This document shows, in pieces, positions 7,693 through 17,199 of a stretch of DNA of 64,000 bases (position 1 is the first letter of the stretch; each line of letters starts with the position of its first letter). The position numbers and the translations under genes are program-made. Origin of the DNA: a virus; the IMG/VR virus record IMGVR_UViG_3300040802_000094, positions 20,956-84,955 of that record; one strand, given 5' to 3'. Below the pieces are notes generated by a model, which had not been told where the DNA came from, ran no database searches, and saw nothing but the letters and a program-made list of their open reading frames with translations.

Positions 7693-9915
7693 ATGCCCGA
7701 CGACGCTTTAAACCTTTCGGACAACGACCTAGGGGTTTTTCCTATTCCGGCGCAATCGCCAGACGACGTGCGCGCCCTTCTCGCAGAAGAGCTGCAACTA
7801 GACCTACTGATCGCGCTGCGCAACCTACAGCAATCTCGTCCGCCCGCCGCCTGGATTCAAAGCCCCGGACTGCTCGAAGACGAAGGACTGGTATCCCTCA
7901 ACGGACGAGCCATTTTCCCGATTTACCCCGCAAGGGAAGTGGCGATCGATACTTCCGTCCAGATTCCCTTGCTTCCCGATGCGGTTGCCTCGGTCGTTCG
8001 AGAGGACTTCCTCTCCCTCGTGGCCGTCGTCGCAGAAGTAGGGGCGGAACAAGATCCCAACCTCGGCGACTTGACTTTTTACTACAACGTCGATCGCCCC
8101 GACGGATCGGTGGAGGTCGAGCAACGGACGAGTGAAAATGCCCGGAGACTTAGGGTCTTTCTGATCGTATTGCTATCCCCCCACTTTCCCACCAAGGAAA
8201 GTGTCAAGGCTTTGTTGAGGGCGCAGCACCCCGAAGACGTCGAAGACGCCTATCACCTGACGATCGCCAACAAAGAAAAAGAAGGGTTCGCGATCGCCGA
8301 TTCTCAGATATACGCTTTCGACCCGCACTTCCTCGAAAAGACCTATCGCATTTTCCCCGACTACTTAGAATTTTTGGGGATTTGCAAGGTTCGGCGATCG
8401 AAAAATCATTCTACTGGCGGCTACATCCCCGACGACGGAATCAGCATCCTCCCGTCGATCGAGCTGACGGATGACAATACGAACCTCATCGTCCGCCGAC
8501 GCTGGATCGAACTTGCCACGGGCATGAATTTGGCGGGGGATTACTTGCTTTCGGTCAAGAATCTGATCCCCGGAGCGATTTCTCAGCACCAAGGGGCGGA
8601 GGGGGAAACGGCCATTTCCCCGAACGGAGCCGGGGTACTGGCCAACGGCCAGAGGACCTCGTTTTCCAACCAGGCGATTTCGGATCGCCGTTCTTGTTTC
8701 AAGACGATCGCCACCAACGATGGGAACGATCGCCCGATCGTCGCGATCGAGGTCAAACCTAACTCTCCTGTCGGGACGAGGTTCAGCGATCGATCGGAAA
8801 TGCATCGAATTTACTCGATCGATGGAGTGGAGCAATCGAAGCTCGGTCGGTTCGCCCGTATTGGCGGGAGTCACGGCGTCCTTTCCTGGATCGGCGGCGA
8901 GTATTCGACGATCCGCCCGGGAGATCCGTGTTACTTCGCGCCTTGCATCAACTATCCTGCCGGATCCGGATTTTCCACTGCATTCAAGTCGGTCGAAAAA
9001 GTATGGTTTCACCTTCAAGAAATCCATTCCGACAATATTAGAGATGCAAGCAAAAACGACGTCCTAGAATACGAAGATCCGGCTGGCGACGAAGACTACA
9101 TCGTCGTCTGGTCTTGGGATCGGTCTGCAATTCACTATATTTACAAAAAAATAGAATTAACTGCGAATAGTTTTGGTGTTATTTTTGCGCCTTCCGAGAT
9201 CGGAGGAAATATCGCTTTCATCGAGGGGATCCAGACCGACGGTCGGCATCGAATCGACGCCCCCGTGGCGAGGGGGCTGGTACCGAACCATACCTATCGA
9301 TGCTTAGTCTATTACCCACCCAAGCCGGAAGACCTCTGGCAATTTCTGTTGAAGTATCCAAGGTATGAAGGAATCGGGAGAGAGGAACCCGATTTTTTGA
9401 ACGGTGCGGAAATTATTTCCGATCCGATCCTGTTCGTCCATACCCAAGGGGGTGGCAATCTCGTCTATCGAGGGGATTCAACTTATCGGTATTCCCCGAT
9501 CGCCCGCTACCTTCCTCGTCTGTCGGAAAATATTCCCTACCCCGACCACTCGCTCTACGGGCCGATTCATTTCTTCGGTGCGAACTACCCGGGACCCGTT
9601 ACTTGGGACGAGGCGCAGATCCAGGCAGCACCCGGAGTCGCACTGCCGATGCTCGGCCAAACCTTGGCGACATTTTCAAGGCAAAACGTTCACGAGCGAT
9701 CGCTCAATGTCGCCCTCGCTTTCGGCGGCAACGTCTTGGGTTTCCGTACTCCCTCGATGGCGCACGACCATCCCTTTCAGAGCGTGCTGATCTTTGCGGT
9801 TAAGAAGGAAAATGCAGTGCGCGTGGCGATCGCCACGCACAATAACGTTGGGGGGCAGACGGCGAAGCTCGATACGGATCTCGGTACGGCTATTGATATC
9901 TTTAAATTGGTGTGA
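7693..9915 (+). CDS. Large virion-associated protein, 740 aa, unknown fold
   Basis: A 740-residue protein with an acidic Leu-rich N-terminal helix region (about residues 15-60), then long stretches of beta-prone sequence rich in Gly, Asp, Tyr and Pro, typical of phage tail or baseplate appendages. No signal peptide or transmembrane segment is seen. It is followed 2 bases later by a carbohydrate-binding-type protein and then small structural proteins. A role in tail attachment is likely from context, not from a recognised domain. Its stop almost touches the next start, so the genes are translationally coupled. Confidence 0.75.
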   Translation: MPDDALNLSDNDLGVFPIPAQSPDDVRALLAEELQLDLLIALRNLQQSRPPAAWIQSPGLLEDEGLVSLNGRAIFPIYPAREVAIDTSVQIPLLPDAVASVVREDFLSLVAVVAEVGAEQDPNLGDLTFYYNVDRPDGSVEVEQRTSENARRLRVFLIVLLSPHFPTKESVKALLRAQHPEDVEDAYHLTIANKEKEGFAIADSQIYAFDPHFLEKTYRIFPDYLEFLGICKVRRSKNHSTGGYIPDDGISILPSIELTDDNTNLIVRRRWIELATGMNLAGDYLLSVKNLIPGAISQHQGAEGETAISPNGAGVLANGQRTSFSNQAISDRRSCFKTIATNDGNDRPIVAIEVKPNSPVGTRFSDRSEMHRIYSIDGVEQSKLGRFARIGGSHGVLSWIGGEYSTIRPGDPCYFAPCINYPAGSGFSTAFKSVEKVWFHLQEIHSDNIRDASKNDVLEYEDPAGDEDYIVVWSWDRSAIHYIYKKIELTANSFGVIFAPSEIGGNIAFIEGIQTDGRHRIDAPVARGLVPNHTYRCLVYYPPKPEDLWQFLLKYPRYEGIGREEPDFLNGAEIISDPILFVHTQGGGNLVYRGDSTYRYSPIARYLPRLSENIPYPDHSLYGPIHFFGANYPGPVTWDEAQIQAAPGVALPMLGQTLATFSRQNVHERSLNVALAFGGNVLGFRTPSMAHDHPFQSVLIFAVKKENAVRVAIATHNNVGGQTAKLDTDLGTAIDIFKLV

Positions 9916-9917
9916 TC

Positions 9918-11570
9918 ATGAGCGACATTCAAGAGTCAATTAATTTCGCGATCGCTGGAGGATCTCTCAGTCTGATCGGGGATTACAACCCGACGTTTTC
10001 TCGTCCGTCGGCAATTTTCATGGAGTTGGAGGTTGGGGCGGACACGTCATTTCTTCCAGTCCGTTCCGGAGAGCCTGCCGTCTACGACGACGGCTCGGTA
10101 CTGATCGAGCCGGAATCAAAAAATTTCTTACCTTGGAATATCGGACTGGAGCGCCCCAATTGGTACAAGGGGAGCAATATTATCGTCCGCGCCAACCTCA
10201 GCAACGACAGCACTTCCCGGAGGGAGGGCGATCGCATTGCCGCCCTTTCTCCGAGCTATCCGCCTTCGACCCCAGAAGAAAGAGCGCAGCAGTCGATCCG
10301 GCAAGAGATAGATCTTACGGCAGGGGTTTATACGATTTATGCCTCCCTTAGCTTGAAGAATGGGATGTTCGGTGTGGCGGACGCTCTACGCTTGGTTGCG
10401 GGAGAGCGGGTTCTCGGTTCCGTTCAGTTGAACGAATTGAACGACTACCTGGACAAAAATCGGATTGTCGAATTCCAGGCCGAGGTGTCGGAAGCCGATT
10501 CGGGACTGTACTTGGAACTGTATATCGAGAATGCAGTGACGCTCCACTGGCGAGGCGCGCAAGTTGAGAACAAGCCTTTCCGGTCTTCCTTGATTTACCA
10601 GCACGTCACTCCGGAGACGCGATCGCCGACGGTCCTTCGCTACAACCGCAACCCGATTTCCGGCCTCAATACTTTTGGACTGTTTTGTCACCTCAAGTAT
10701 TGGAGGGGCGACGGCAATATTGCCAAATTTGGCAATCTTCACGCTTACATTGAGGGCGATTACTTAAAAGTAAAGGCCGGATCTTTGACGATCGAGTGTC
10801 CGGAGATCTTGCCGAAAAAGGATCTCCGTTTTTTCGTTCAAGTATCGTCGGAAGCGCAAACGATCGCCCTGTACCTGAACGAAACACTCGTGGCAAAAGG
10901 GGCAATCCAGGGGTTCCGTCCCAGCCAGGATTCGGTAATCTTTGATTCGGAAGGGGTGCGCTGCCTGTCTTCCTGCTTCACGACGACTCGATTGATGAGT
11001 GACGGGCAAATCGCGATCGGCGAAGTTGCCTTGGAAGACGTCAAAAACCTATTCATTCCCGACATTATCTCGTTCGAGCTGATGTCGGTTCAGTCCTCGA
11101 TGCTGCTCCTGAATCCGATAACGATTCCGGCTGCCGCGACCGATCCGGACGTCGATCTCTTGATCCCCGGGTATGCGAGCGTTCGCCTGCCCTTTATCGC
11201 CAGCGACGCCCAGCCGATTCTCGACATTTTACCGGACGACAAAGTCAGAATTTCTTCGACTTTGAGTTTTGAGGTAGGGATGGCGATCGTTACGTCGCCA
11301 TCGTTTTCGATCGAGGTAGAGGTGGTCGAAAACGACAGGCTGTCCAACGTCCTGACGCTTTCCTCTGCAGCATTTTTGAATGTCGGCGACACGATCGCCC
11401 AAGCAAAAGCCCAGACGGAAGTAGAGGTCGATCCTCAAAATTACTACGTAGATCTGCTCGCTAGCGCCCCTGGAGTCAAGATTGCGCAAAAGTATATCAA
11501 CGGCTTCATTCTCTCGAATCAAAATACCGAACCCAAGACCGTTTCCCCTTCAATTTATATCAAGCACTAG
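9918..11570 (+). CDS. Probable tail adsorption protein with lectin-like modules
   Basis: Protein of 551 residues, starting at ATG 9918 (a GTG at 9912 is in frame but has no better signal). The section around residues 70-215 has the NFLPWNIGLERP...GVYTIYASLSLKNG pattern of jelly-roll carbohydrate-binding modules common in phage fibres. Residues about 250-345 resemble a concanavalin/LamG-type sandwich (FGLFCHLKYW...IALYLNE). The C-terminus is beta-rich and unassigned. It probably binds host surface polysaccharide. Module names are inferred from pattern, not from a search. Confidence 0.65.
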   Translation: MSDIQESINFAIAGGSLSLIGDYNPTFSRPSAIFMELEVGADTSFLPVRSGEPAVYDDGSVLIEPESKNFLPWNIGLERPNWYKGSNIIVRANLSNDSTSRREGDRIAALSPSYPPSTPEERAQQSIRQEIDLTAGVYTIYASLSLKNGMFGVADALRLVAGERVLGSVQLNELNDYLDKNRIVEFQAEVSEADSGLYLELYIENAVTLHWRGAQVENKPFRSSLIYQHVTPETRSPTVLRYNRNPISGLNTFGLFCHLKYWRGDGNIAKFGNLHAYIEGDYLKVKAGSLTIECPEILPKKDLRFFVQVSSEAQTIALYLNETLVAKGAIQGFRPSQDSVIFDSEGVRCLSSCFTTTRLMSDGQIAIGEVALEDVKNLFIPDIISFELMSVQSSMLLLNPITIPAAATDPDVDLLIPGYASVRLPFIASDAQPILDILPDDKVRISSTLSFEVGMAIVTSPSFSIEVEVVENDRLSNVLTLSSAAFLNVGDTIAQAKAQTEVEVDPQNYYVDLLASAPGVKIAQKYINGFILSNQNTEPKTVSPSIYIKH

Positions 11571-11579
11571 GAGGTCGAG

Positions 11580-11999
11580 ATGCCCGATCAGAATCTAGAT
11601 CTGTATCCGGAGGACTTTCCAGATACTCTCAATACGGATTTAACAGTAGAACAAACCTTAATCCTCCACGCTTGGAGGATCCGTCGGCTGCAATCCTTTC
11701 GGATCCAGGGAGGGGCGATCGAGCTGTCTGCGTTGATCTCCGGACAGAACTTGAACGTCTATACCTCGAACGAGAGGCTCCCCTCCCTCCCCCAGATGAT
11801 TTCTGAAAATAACATCCTCGCGGGGGAGGAGGGCGATCGCCTCCTTCAGGAAAAAAGATACCTCTCCTTGCAGGAGAGCCAAGTAGGGACGGCAACTACC
11901 ATTTTGGAGATGCAGTCCACGATCGCCCAGATGAGTCAAGAGATTTCGGATCTGCGGACGTTGATTTACGAAATCACGGGTTCCGCCATCGATAACTAA
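11580..11999 (+). CDS. Small structural protein, 139 aa
   Basis: Acidic N-terminus (EDFPDTLNTDLTVEQTLILHAWRIRRL), then a polar middle and a C-terminal coiled-coil-like helix (residues about 95-130). A strong AGGAGG lies 4 bases before the ATG. It probably works with the preceding fibre protein as a chaperone or connector; no family recognised. Confidence 0.7.
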   Translation: MPDQNLDLYPEDFPDTLNTDLTVEQTLILHAWRIRRLQSFRIQGGAIELSALISGQNLNVYTSNERLPSLPQMISENNILAGEEGDRLLQEKRYLSLQESQVGTATTILEMQSTIAQMSQEISDLRTLIYEITGSAIDN

Positions 12000-12015
12000 A
12001 GGATGCTGCGCCACC

Positions 12016-12231
12016 ATGGCACTAGAACAAAAAATTACAGAGTTGATCTCGGCGACCAGCCATCTTGTCGCCGACGGCAAGAAAAATCAAGAAGCGGCGA
12101 TGTCTAGCGCTCAAAAAGCACTGGCACAAATCACCGCACTGGAACGTAGAGTCAAGGCGATCGAGGAGGCGATCGACAAAGCCAAAACGATGGAAGAGTT
12201 GAAGCGAATGGTAGAAAAAGGAGGCGCGTAA
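12016..12231 (+). CDS. Small coiled-coil protein, 71 aa
   Basis: Almost entirely one charged helix (Ala, Lys, Glu rich, heptad-like Leu/Ile spacing) ending MEELKRMVEKGGA. It lies between a small structural protein and the C39-type peptidase, and its 3' end carries the AAGGAGG used by the peptidase gene. Possibly an oligomerising virion or chaperone protein. Confidence 0.65.
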   Translation: MALEQKITELISATSHLVADGKKNQEAAMSSAQKALAQITALERRVKAIEEAIDKAKTMEELKRMVEKGGA

Positions 12232-12234
12232 TCG

Positions 12235-13002
12235 ATGGGTATCTTTGTCGAACCCCTGCCGAAATCTCACTGTCTCTTCAAGAAAAGGCCGTTATCGAGC
12301 GTGTCGATTCCCGGGGAGACGGTAAGAATTGAGGAAAAGGTGGAAATCTCCGAGTACTCCCTTCCTCCCGAGCGAAAGCACATTCGTGTCCGATGGAAAA
12401 ATCTCGATTGGTTCGTTTTTGCCGAACATTGTCAGATCTTCGACGGAGGCAAAAAGGTTTGGCCGGAAGAGGTTCCGAGTAAGGTTTGCCTGGATCTCCC
12501 TTATTTGTCTCAGCTCGACAATTACGAAAATCCGACGGGTTCGTGCAACGTCACGAGCATGGCGATGTGCTTCCGCTACTTTGGGGTCGAGAGAGACCCG
12601 AATTATTCGAGATTTTCTCAGCTCGAAGACGAACTTTATAACGTGATGCTCGATTGCGGGCGATCGCGGCATTCGCCCCAAGATCTCAAGTGGCTTGCCG
12701 AGCGTTACGGCATCGACGATCGCTTTACGGTGAAGGCCACCCTCCAAGAAGTAAAAACCTGGCTGGCAAATGGAAACCCCGTCGTCGTCCACGGCTACTT
12801 TACGAGCTTCGGCCATATTATTGCCATCAAGGGGTATGACGACGTCCTCCAATCCTTCGTCGTCAACGATCCGTATGGCGAGTATTTCGATTCGGGATAC
12901 CGCACGGATCTCACTGGGGAATCTCTCAATTATTCGTACGATCTAATCCGAAGAACGTGCATGGATGACGGAGATTTCTGGGTTCATTTTTTATCCAAAT
13001 AG
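12235..13002 (+). CDS. C39-like cysteine peptidase, candidate lysin
   Basis: Protein of 255 residues. The papain-like C39 fold is indicated by DLPYLSQLDN followed by TGSCNVTSMAM (nucleophile Cys104), GHIIAIKGYDD (His194) and VNDPYGEYFDS (Asp212). Residues 20-75 look like an SH3-like beta barrel that could bind the cell wall or substrate. No signal peptide. In phages this family occurs as peptidoglycan-cutting enzymes or virion proteases; lysin is the favoured reading because the gene closes a tail-gene run and precedes the sensory cassette. AAGGAGG sits 11 bases before the ATG. Confidence 0.75.
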   Translation: MGIFVEPLPKSHCLFKKRPLSSVSIPGETVRIEEKVEISEYSLPPERKHIRVRWKNLDWFVFAEHCQIFDGGKKVWPEEVPSKVCLDLPYLSQLDNYENPTGSCNVTSMAMCFRYFGVERDPNYSRFSQLEDELYNVMLDCGRSRHSPQDLKWLAERYGIDDRFTVKATLQEVKTWLANGNPVVVHGYFTSFGHIIAIKGYDDVLQSFVVNDPYGEYFDSGYRTDLTGESLNYSYDLIRRTCMDDGDFWVHFLSK

Positions 13003-13031
13003 AATAATTACGATCGCAGAAAGGGTGCGAG

Positions 13032-15458
13032 ATGTTTCGACTGAAGTCTAATTTACATAATTCGAGATTCAGGCGATGGTTTCCCACCGTCTTTCGGTTG
13101 ATAGACGCGATCGACTACTGGCACTGGTGGCATTTTCGTCACGTCGAAGACATTAGGGCGGGGCTAGATACGGTTCCCGCCGTATTTGTTCTGTGGAGCA
13201 AAAACGAGGGCGTTCGACAATTAAATAACGAATACCTCGCCTCTTTTTCGGAAGAGTGGGGAACTCAGTTCTCCGAGTTATTTGATATCTCGGAACAAAT
13301 TCAGCAGTTTCGAGACTCGCCTCGCCAGGAAATTGTTTACGACGTTTCCTTTCCGATGAACGATGGCAAGTCAAAAGTCGATTATATTTTCTTCTTCCGG
13401 AAGTACGATCGCGGCAACAAGATCATTGCGGTAGGACTCGATATTTCCGATCAAAAAGTTGTCGAGCGGGAGCTTAAGAATGCCTATTCCCAGCAAAAAA
13501 CAATCCAAATTATTTTAAATCGCATCCGAACGTCTTTAGAGATAGAAGAAACGCTGCAGCTTGCCTGCGAAGAGGTTCGCAAGGAGTTGAGCTGCAGTCG
13601 CGTAGTGATCTATCAGTTCAACTCCAGTTATTCGGAGGGATGGGTATGTTCGGAATCGATCGACGACAAAATTGGCTCGATTCGCGGGAGGGATTTGGAA
13701 GACCCTTGTTTTAACAAGGTTGCCAAAGAATATATTCGGAAAGGCTTTGCCGTATGCAGCGACGTTCGGAATACGCAAAGTTGCTACAAAGAAATGCTGC
13801 TCGGACTCAACGCCAAGTCCAGTCTCACGGTGCCGATCATGGAGGAAGACAAGTTGTGGGGGCTGATGGCGTGCCACCAACAAGAGCCGTTCTATTGGGA
13901 CGAAAGGGCGATCGTTTTAGTTAGGGAAGTTTGTCGCCAGCTTCAAATTGCGGTACAGCAGCACAAGCTTTACGAACAATTGCGCTTGCGCGAGCAACAA
14001 CTCAAGGTAGATCTGCAGCGAGAGCAGCTTTTACTGGAAGACGGCTTGGTTGGAGTTTTGAGATTGAAGTGGAATAAATCTCAAGATTTCACGATCGGCT
14101 ACGTTCAAAATTCAGAGCAGTTTTTTCGCAGCTCTTCGAGCGCGATGTCCGGAAAGAATTTCTTGGACTTTATTCACCCCCAAGACCGAGATACTTTCCT
14201 CGCGGTTTGCGAGGCGATCGTTTCCGGGACGACGGGAAATGACGATATTTTTTACCGAGTTGTCGATGCGAACAGGCAAATAAAATGGGTTTATAACTTC
14301 GTTCGTGTCGCCAGAGCGCACGAAGCGGAAATTGAGATCGACGGCTACATCGTTGACGTGACGAGCTACAGGCAGGCCGAAGAACGGGCGAAACTACTCG
14401 TAAGCTCTTTACCCGTATTCATTTTCGCGATCGACAAAGAGAATCGATTCGCCCTTTGCGAAGGAAGGAATATCCGGGGAATCCCTTCTCAAATCGTCGG
14501 GCAAAACGTGATTGAGGTTTACGCCAATCTCAACTGCTTTGAGGTTGGCGAGGCGATCGAAGCGGCTAGGGCGGGAGATCCCCTCAAAAAGACCTTCAAC
14601 TTGAACGGTCAGTTTTATCGCCATTACTTTACGCGATCGGAAAACGAAGAATCCGTCTTGGGAGTCGCTTTCGACGTGACGGACTTGACGATCGCCCAGC
14701 TCGCCCTAGAGAAAGCGAGTCAAGAAATGGAGGCATTCTTGCATTTCACGTCTCACGACTTGCAGGCTCCCTTGCGAACCGTATCGAATTACCACAAGCT
14801 ATTTCTACGTCACCTTCAAAAGCAATACTCGCTGACGCCGGAGGCCGACCCCGTACTTTCGAGTCACACCGAAAAAATCCAAGCATCCCTGGAGCGGGAA
14901 CGTCGGTTGATCGAGGATCTCCTGGCTTTTTCGAGAATCAACCGGGTCGAGTCCGACATCGAACTTCTCGATCTGAACGAAATTTTAAACTCCGTAAAAG
15001 CCGTCCTCGCCGATCGCATTACCGAAAATAGAGCCACAATCTTTTGCAGGCAAACCCTGCCGACGCTGTGGGGCGATCGCACTCAAATCGAGTCGGTATT
15101 CCAAAACCTGTTAAGCAATGCGATTAAATTCCAAAGGCCGGATCTAGACCCCGAAATACGAATCGAATGCGAAGAAAGGCTTCTCGACGGGGAGCGCGCG
15201 TGGTACTTCCGGTGGATCGACAACGGTATCGGCATCGCCCCCTTGGACGGCAGCAAAACCTTCGAGGAAGCGGCGGAAGCTATCTTTTCCCCGTTCAAAA
15301 AAATGCATTCTTCCTCCTATTCTGGGACGGGGATAGGGCTTGCCGTCGTCAAAGCCGTCATCGAAAAACACCGAGGTAAGGTGTGGGCTTCGGAGAACCC
15401 TTCGGGGGGGACCATTTTTCACCTGCATCTCCCAGAAGGAAAGGGGAGGGAGGTATGA
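13032..15458 (+). CDS. Sensor histidine kinase with cyanobacteriochrome-like GAF
   Basis: Protein of 808 residues, soluble. Order: PAS-like region (about 40-140), GAF (about 150-310), two PAS domains (about 340-450 and 455-555), HisKA (H-box SHDLQAPLRTV, His575), HATPase (N-box NLLSNAIKF, G1 DNGIGIAP at 730, G2 GTGIGLA at 765). The GAF carries DPCF (Cys226) and, 25 residues on, SCY (Cys251), then SLTVPI and LWGLMACHQ. That is the two-cysteine arrangement of DXCF cyanobacteriochromes, with Cys-Tyr in place of Cys-His. The stretch between the cysteines is about three residues shorter than usual, so bilin binding is likely but not certain. The kinase residues are intact. A response regulator follows 62 bases downstream. 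Confidence 0.9.
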   Translation: MFRLKSNLHNSRFRRWFPTVFRLIDAIDYWHWWHFRHVEDIRAGLDTVPAVFVLWSKNEGVRQLNNEYLASFSEEWGTQFSELFDISEQIQQFRDSPRQEIVYDVSFPMNDGKSKVDYIFFFRKYDRGNKIIAVGLDISDQKVVERELKNAYSQQKTIQIILNRIRTSLEIEETLQLACEEVRKELSCSRVVIYQFNSSYSEGWVCSESIDDKIGSIRGRDLEDPCFNKVAKEYIRKGFAVCSDVRNTQSCYKEMLLGLNAKSSLTVPIMEEDKLWGLMACHQQEPFYWDERAIVLVREVCRQLQIAVQQHKLYEQLRLREQQLKVDLQREQLLLEDGLVGVLRLKWNKSQDFTIGYVQNSEQFFRSSSSAMSGKNFLDFIHPQDRDTFLAVCEAIVSGTTGNDDIFYRVVDANRQIKWVYNFVRVARAHEAEIEIDGYIVDVTSYRQAEERAKLLVSSLPVFIFAIDKENRFALCEGRNIRGIPSQIVGQNVIEVYANLNCFEVGEAIEAARAGDPLKKTFNLNGQFYRHYFTRSENEESVLGVAFDVTDLTIAQLALEKASQEMEAFLHFTSHDLQAPLRTVSNYHKLFLRHLQKQYSLTPEADPVLSSHTEKIQASLERERRLIEDLLAFSRINRVESDIELLDLNEILNSVKAVLADRITENRATIFCRQTLPTLWGDRTQIESVFQNLLSNAIKFQRPDLDPEIRIECEERLLDGERAWYFRWIDNGIGIAPLDGSKTFEEAAEAIFSPFKKMHSSSYSGTGIGLAVVKAVIEKHRGKVWASENPSGGTIFHLHLPEGKGREV

Positions 15459-15520
15459 CAAACATCCCGATTCCTCCGAGGAAACGCAGATTCGATCGCT
15501 AGTTACTTGAGAGTCTCTTT

Positions 15521-15931
15521 ATGCTCAAAATTCTTTACATAGAAGACTCGGAGGACGACTATGAATTCTTCAAAATTGCCTTTGAAGGAAAGGCGGATGT
15601 CGAGTGGGAGGAAAGTGCGAGGTTCGCCCTCGACTCGCTCAAGCAAAGGAGAGTCGCGGACTATCCTGACTTGATCTTTCTCGATTTAAATTTAATCGGC
15701 ATTTCCGGACTTGAGTTCTTAGAACTGCTTCCCCGAGAAGCCCCTTACGTCCTCGCCAAAGTGCCGATCGTTATTTTTACCTCAAGCGCGTATTATAACG
15801 ATATCGACATGGCTTACCTACATCGAGTCTCCAGCTATATCAGAAAACCCCTGGACATAGACGAACTTTGCGATTGCGCTGAAGTGGTCTGCCAGTTTTA
15901 CGGGCAAACCTGCATTCTTCCCACAAAATGA
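15521..15931 (+). CDS. Single-domain response regulator (Rcp1/CheY-like)
   Basis: Protein of 136 residues, one receiver domain. Acidic pair Glu8-Asp9, phosphoacceptor Asp55 in FLDLNL, Thr87 in IFTSSA and Lys109 in YIRKPLD are all present, so it should accept phosphate. Its form is that of the small regulators paired with cyanobacterial phytochromes. It lies 62 bases after the histidine kinase and overlaps the next receiver gene by ATGA, so the three form one operon. With no output domain it must act by protein contact. Confidence 0.9.
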   Translation: MLKILYIEDSEDDYEFFKIAFEGKADVEWEESARFALDSLKQRRVADYPDLIFLDLNLIGISGLEFLELLPREAPYVLAKVPIVIFTSSAYYNDIDMAYLHRVSSYIRKPLDIDELCDCAEVVCQFYGQTCILPTK

Positions 15932-16833
15932 CCAATACTGAATCCGTAATTCACCTTATCGAAGATTCGGACAGCGATGCCGACGTTGCCGAAATACTTT
16001 TGAATGAGGCGGGGTTTAGGGTGTTTCGATATCCGACGCTTTCAAAGGAACGACTGATCCGCAATATCGAAAAATATCCGGAGACGAAGCACATCGTTTT
16101 GTTGGACTTATTCGGAGTTTCCCCGGAGTCGCCAAAGGAAATCATTGAAAACGTTCAAGGATGTTTCCAGTCGCGCCAGGATGTCGATATCGAAATTGTC
16201 GTCCTTTCTGGCGGATCGAGTCCCGAACTTGTTCAGATGGTGAAGTCCCACGGGTTGCAGTTTCTGTCGAAAAATGAAGCCCTCGACCCCGACACCGACA
16301 CCTTGGCGGTCAACCTCAAGCAAATCCAACAAGATCGGGGAATTGAAAAAAGTATATGGATACTGGAATCGAAGCTAGATCAACTGCATTTGAGGCACCA
16401 GATGGCGGTCGATCGCTTCTCTCAGGAAATCGGCTCGATTCAAACCGCCTACCAGGAAGTTCACCGACTGGTGTATAGCTTGGAAGCAAGACAGAATCGC
16501 GACGAAAGCGATCGCCTCGCCGGAGGGCAAAATGTCGAACGACACCTCAAAGGACTGGAGGTCAAAATTCAGGAACGAATCGATCGCATCCAGGAAAATT
16601 CCGAAGCGACGAAGGTTTTACAGTACCTCGTCCCTCTCGCCGCTCAATTCCGGCATAACCAAATTGGAGAAGACGAATTCAGGGCGATGGCTCAAGCCAT
16701 TCGCTCGATCGTATTGATCAAAAAAAATCCCAAAAAGGCGATCGGGTTGGCCCTCCTGTTCCTGACACTAATGGCGAGCGCCCAGGATCGAATTGTCGCC
16801 CTCCTTCGTATGGTATTTGAGATTTTTAAGTAG
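15928..16833 (+). CDS. Receiver fused to coiled coil and hydrophobic tail
   Basis: Protein of 301 residues. Residues 1-125 form a receiver with Glu12-Asp13, Asp60 (VLLDLFG), Ser94 (VVLSGG) and Lys115 (FLSK), so the active site looks complete. Residues about 140-235 are a long coiled coil (QQDRGIEKSIWILESKL onward). The C-terminus has a KKNPKKAIGLALLFLTLM hydrophobic segment followed by an amphipathic helix, consistent with membrane attachment. No DNA-binding domain. The architecture is unfamiliar: a phosphorylatable, membrane-tethered rod. It could be the effector of the kinase upstream; a link to lysis or envelope change is inference only. Confidence 0.8.
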   Translation: MTNTESVIHLIEDSDSDADVAEILLNEAGFRVFRYPTLSKERLIRNIEKYPETKHIVLLDLFGVSPESPKEIIENVQGCFQSRQDVDIEIVVLSGGSSPELVQMVKSHGLQFLSKNEALDPDTDTLAVNLKQIQQDRGIEKSIWILESKLDQLHLRHQMAVDRFSQEIGSIQTAYQEVHRLVYSLEARQNRDESDRLAGGQNVERHLKGLEVKIQERIDRIQENSEATKVLQYLVPLAAQFRHNQIGEDEFRAMAQAIRSIVLIKKNPKKAIGLALLFLTLMASAQDRIVALLRMVFEIFK

Positions 16834-17059
16834 ACTTAATTTTGGGGACTTGTACTGTCTGTCCGGAATGGAGATCCCAAATTGTCGTGCGGTTGTAAAG
16901 CAAAAATCGTTTGTAGCGATCGCCGGGAAATTTATTTTTCTTCAAAAAAAGTGGAAGGGGATCTCGATACGATCGCAATTCCGCCTCTCGGTAGCGGGGA
17001 AGCTTGAAGGGAGGACGTCGATTTAATCGCTCCCAGAAAGGGGTTGAGGGGTTGGCCAT
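16826..17059 (-). CDS. Small LysM/gpX-like tail protein
   Basis: A 77-residue reverse-strand protein. The C-terminal half (PGDRYKRFLLYNRTTIWDLHSGQTVQVPKIK) resembles the end of LysM-type tail proteins such as P2 gpX, which bind the baseplate hub. It overlaps the 3' end of the receiver gene by 8 bases. No ribosome-binding site is evident before the ATG at 17059. It would be an isolated reverse gene here; the baseplate genes at 36866-38625 share its strand. Confidence 0.5.
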   Translation of the reverse strand: MANPSTPFWERLNRRPPFKLPRYREAELRSYRDPLPLFLKKNKFPGDRYKRFLLYNRTTIWDLHSGQTVQVPKIKST

Positions 17060-17151
17060 TTTGTCGAGCTATCGTGCTATCCTAAAATCTGAGCGATCGC
17101 TATTCGAGCCGAGAGCGATCGCTCTTCACAAAATAGTATTACAAAACCGTA

Positions 17152-17181
17152 AAGCGCGGGGACGTTGCAGTCCCCGCGCTT
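17152..17181 (+). terminator. Terminator-type hairpin in leader of capsid operon
   Basis: AAGCGCGGGGAC and GTCCCCGCGCTT form a perfect 12-bp stem followed by TTTT. The head operon begins 19 bases later with TTTGGAG and ATG. Confidence 0.75.
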
Positions 17182-17199
17182 TTTTGTTTGGAGCGAGTT

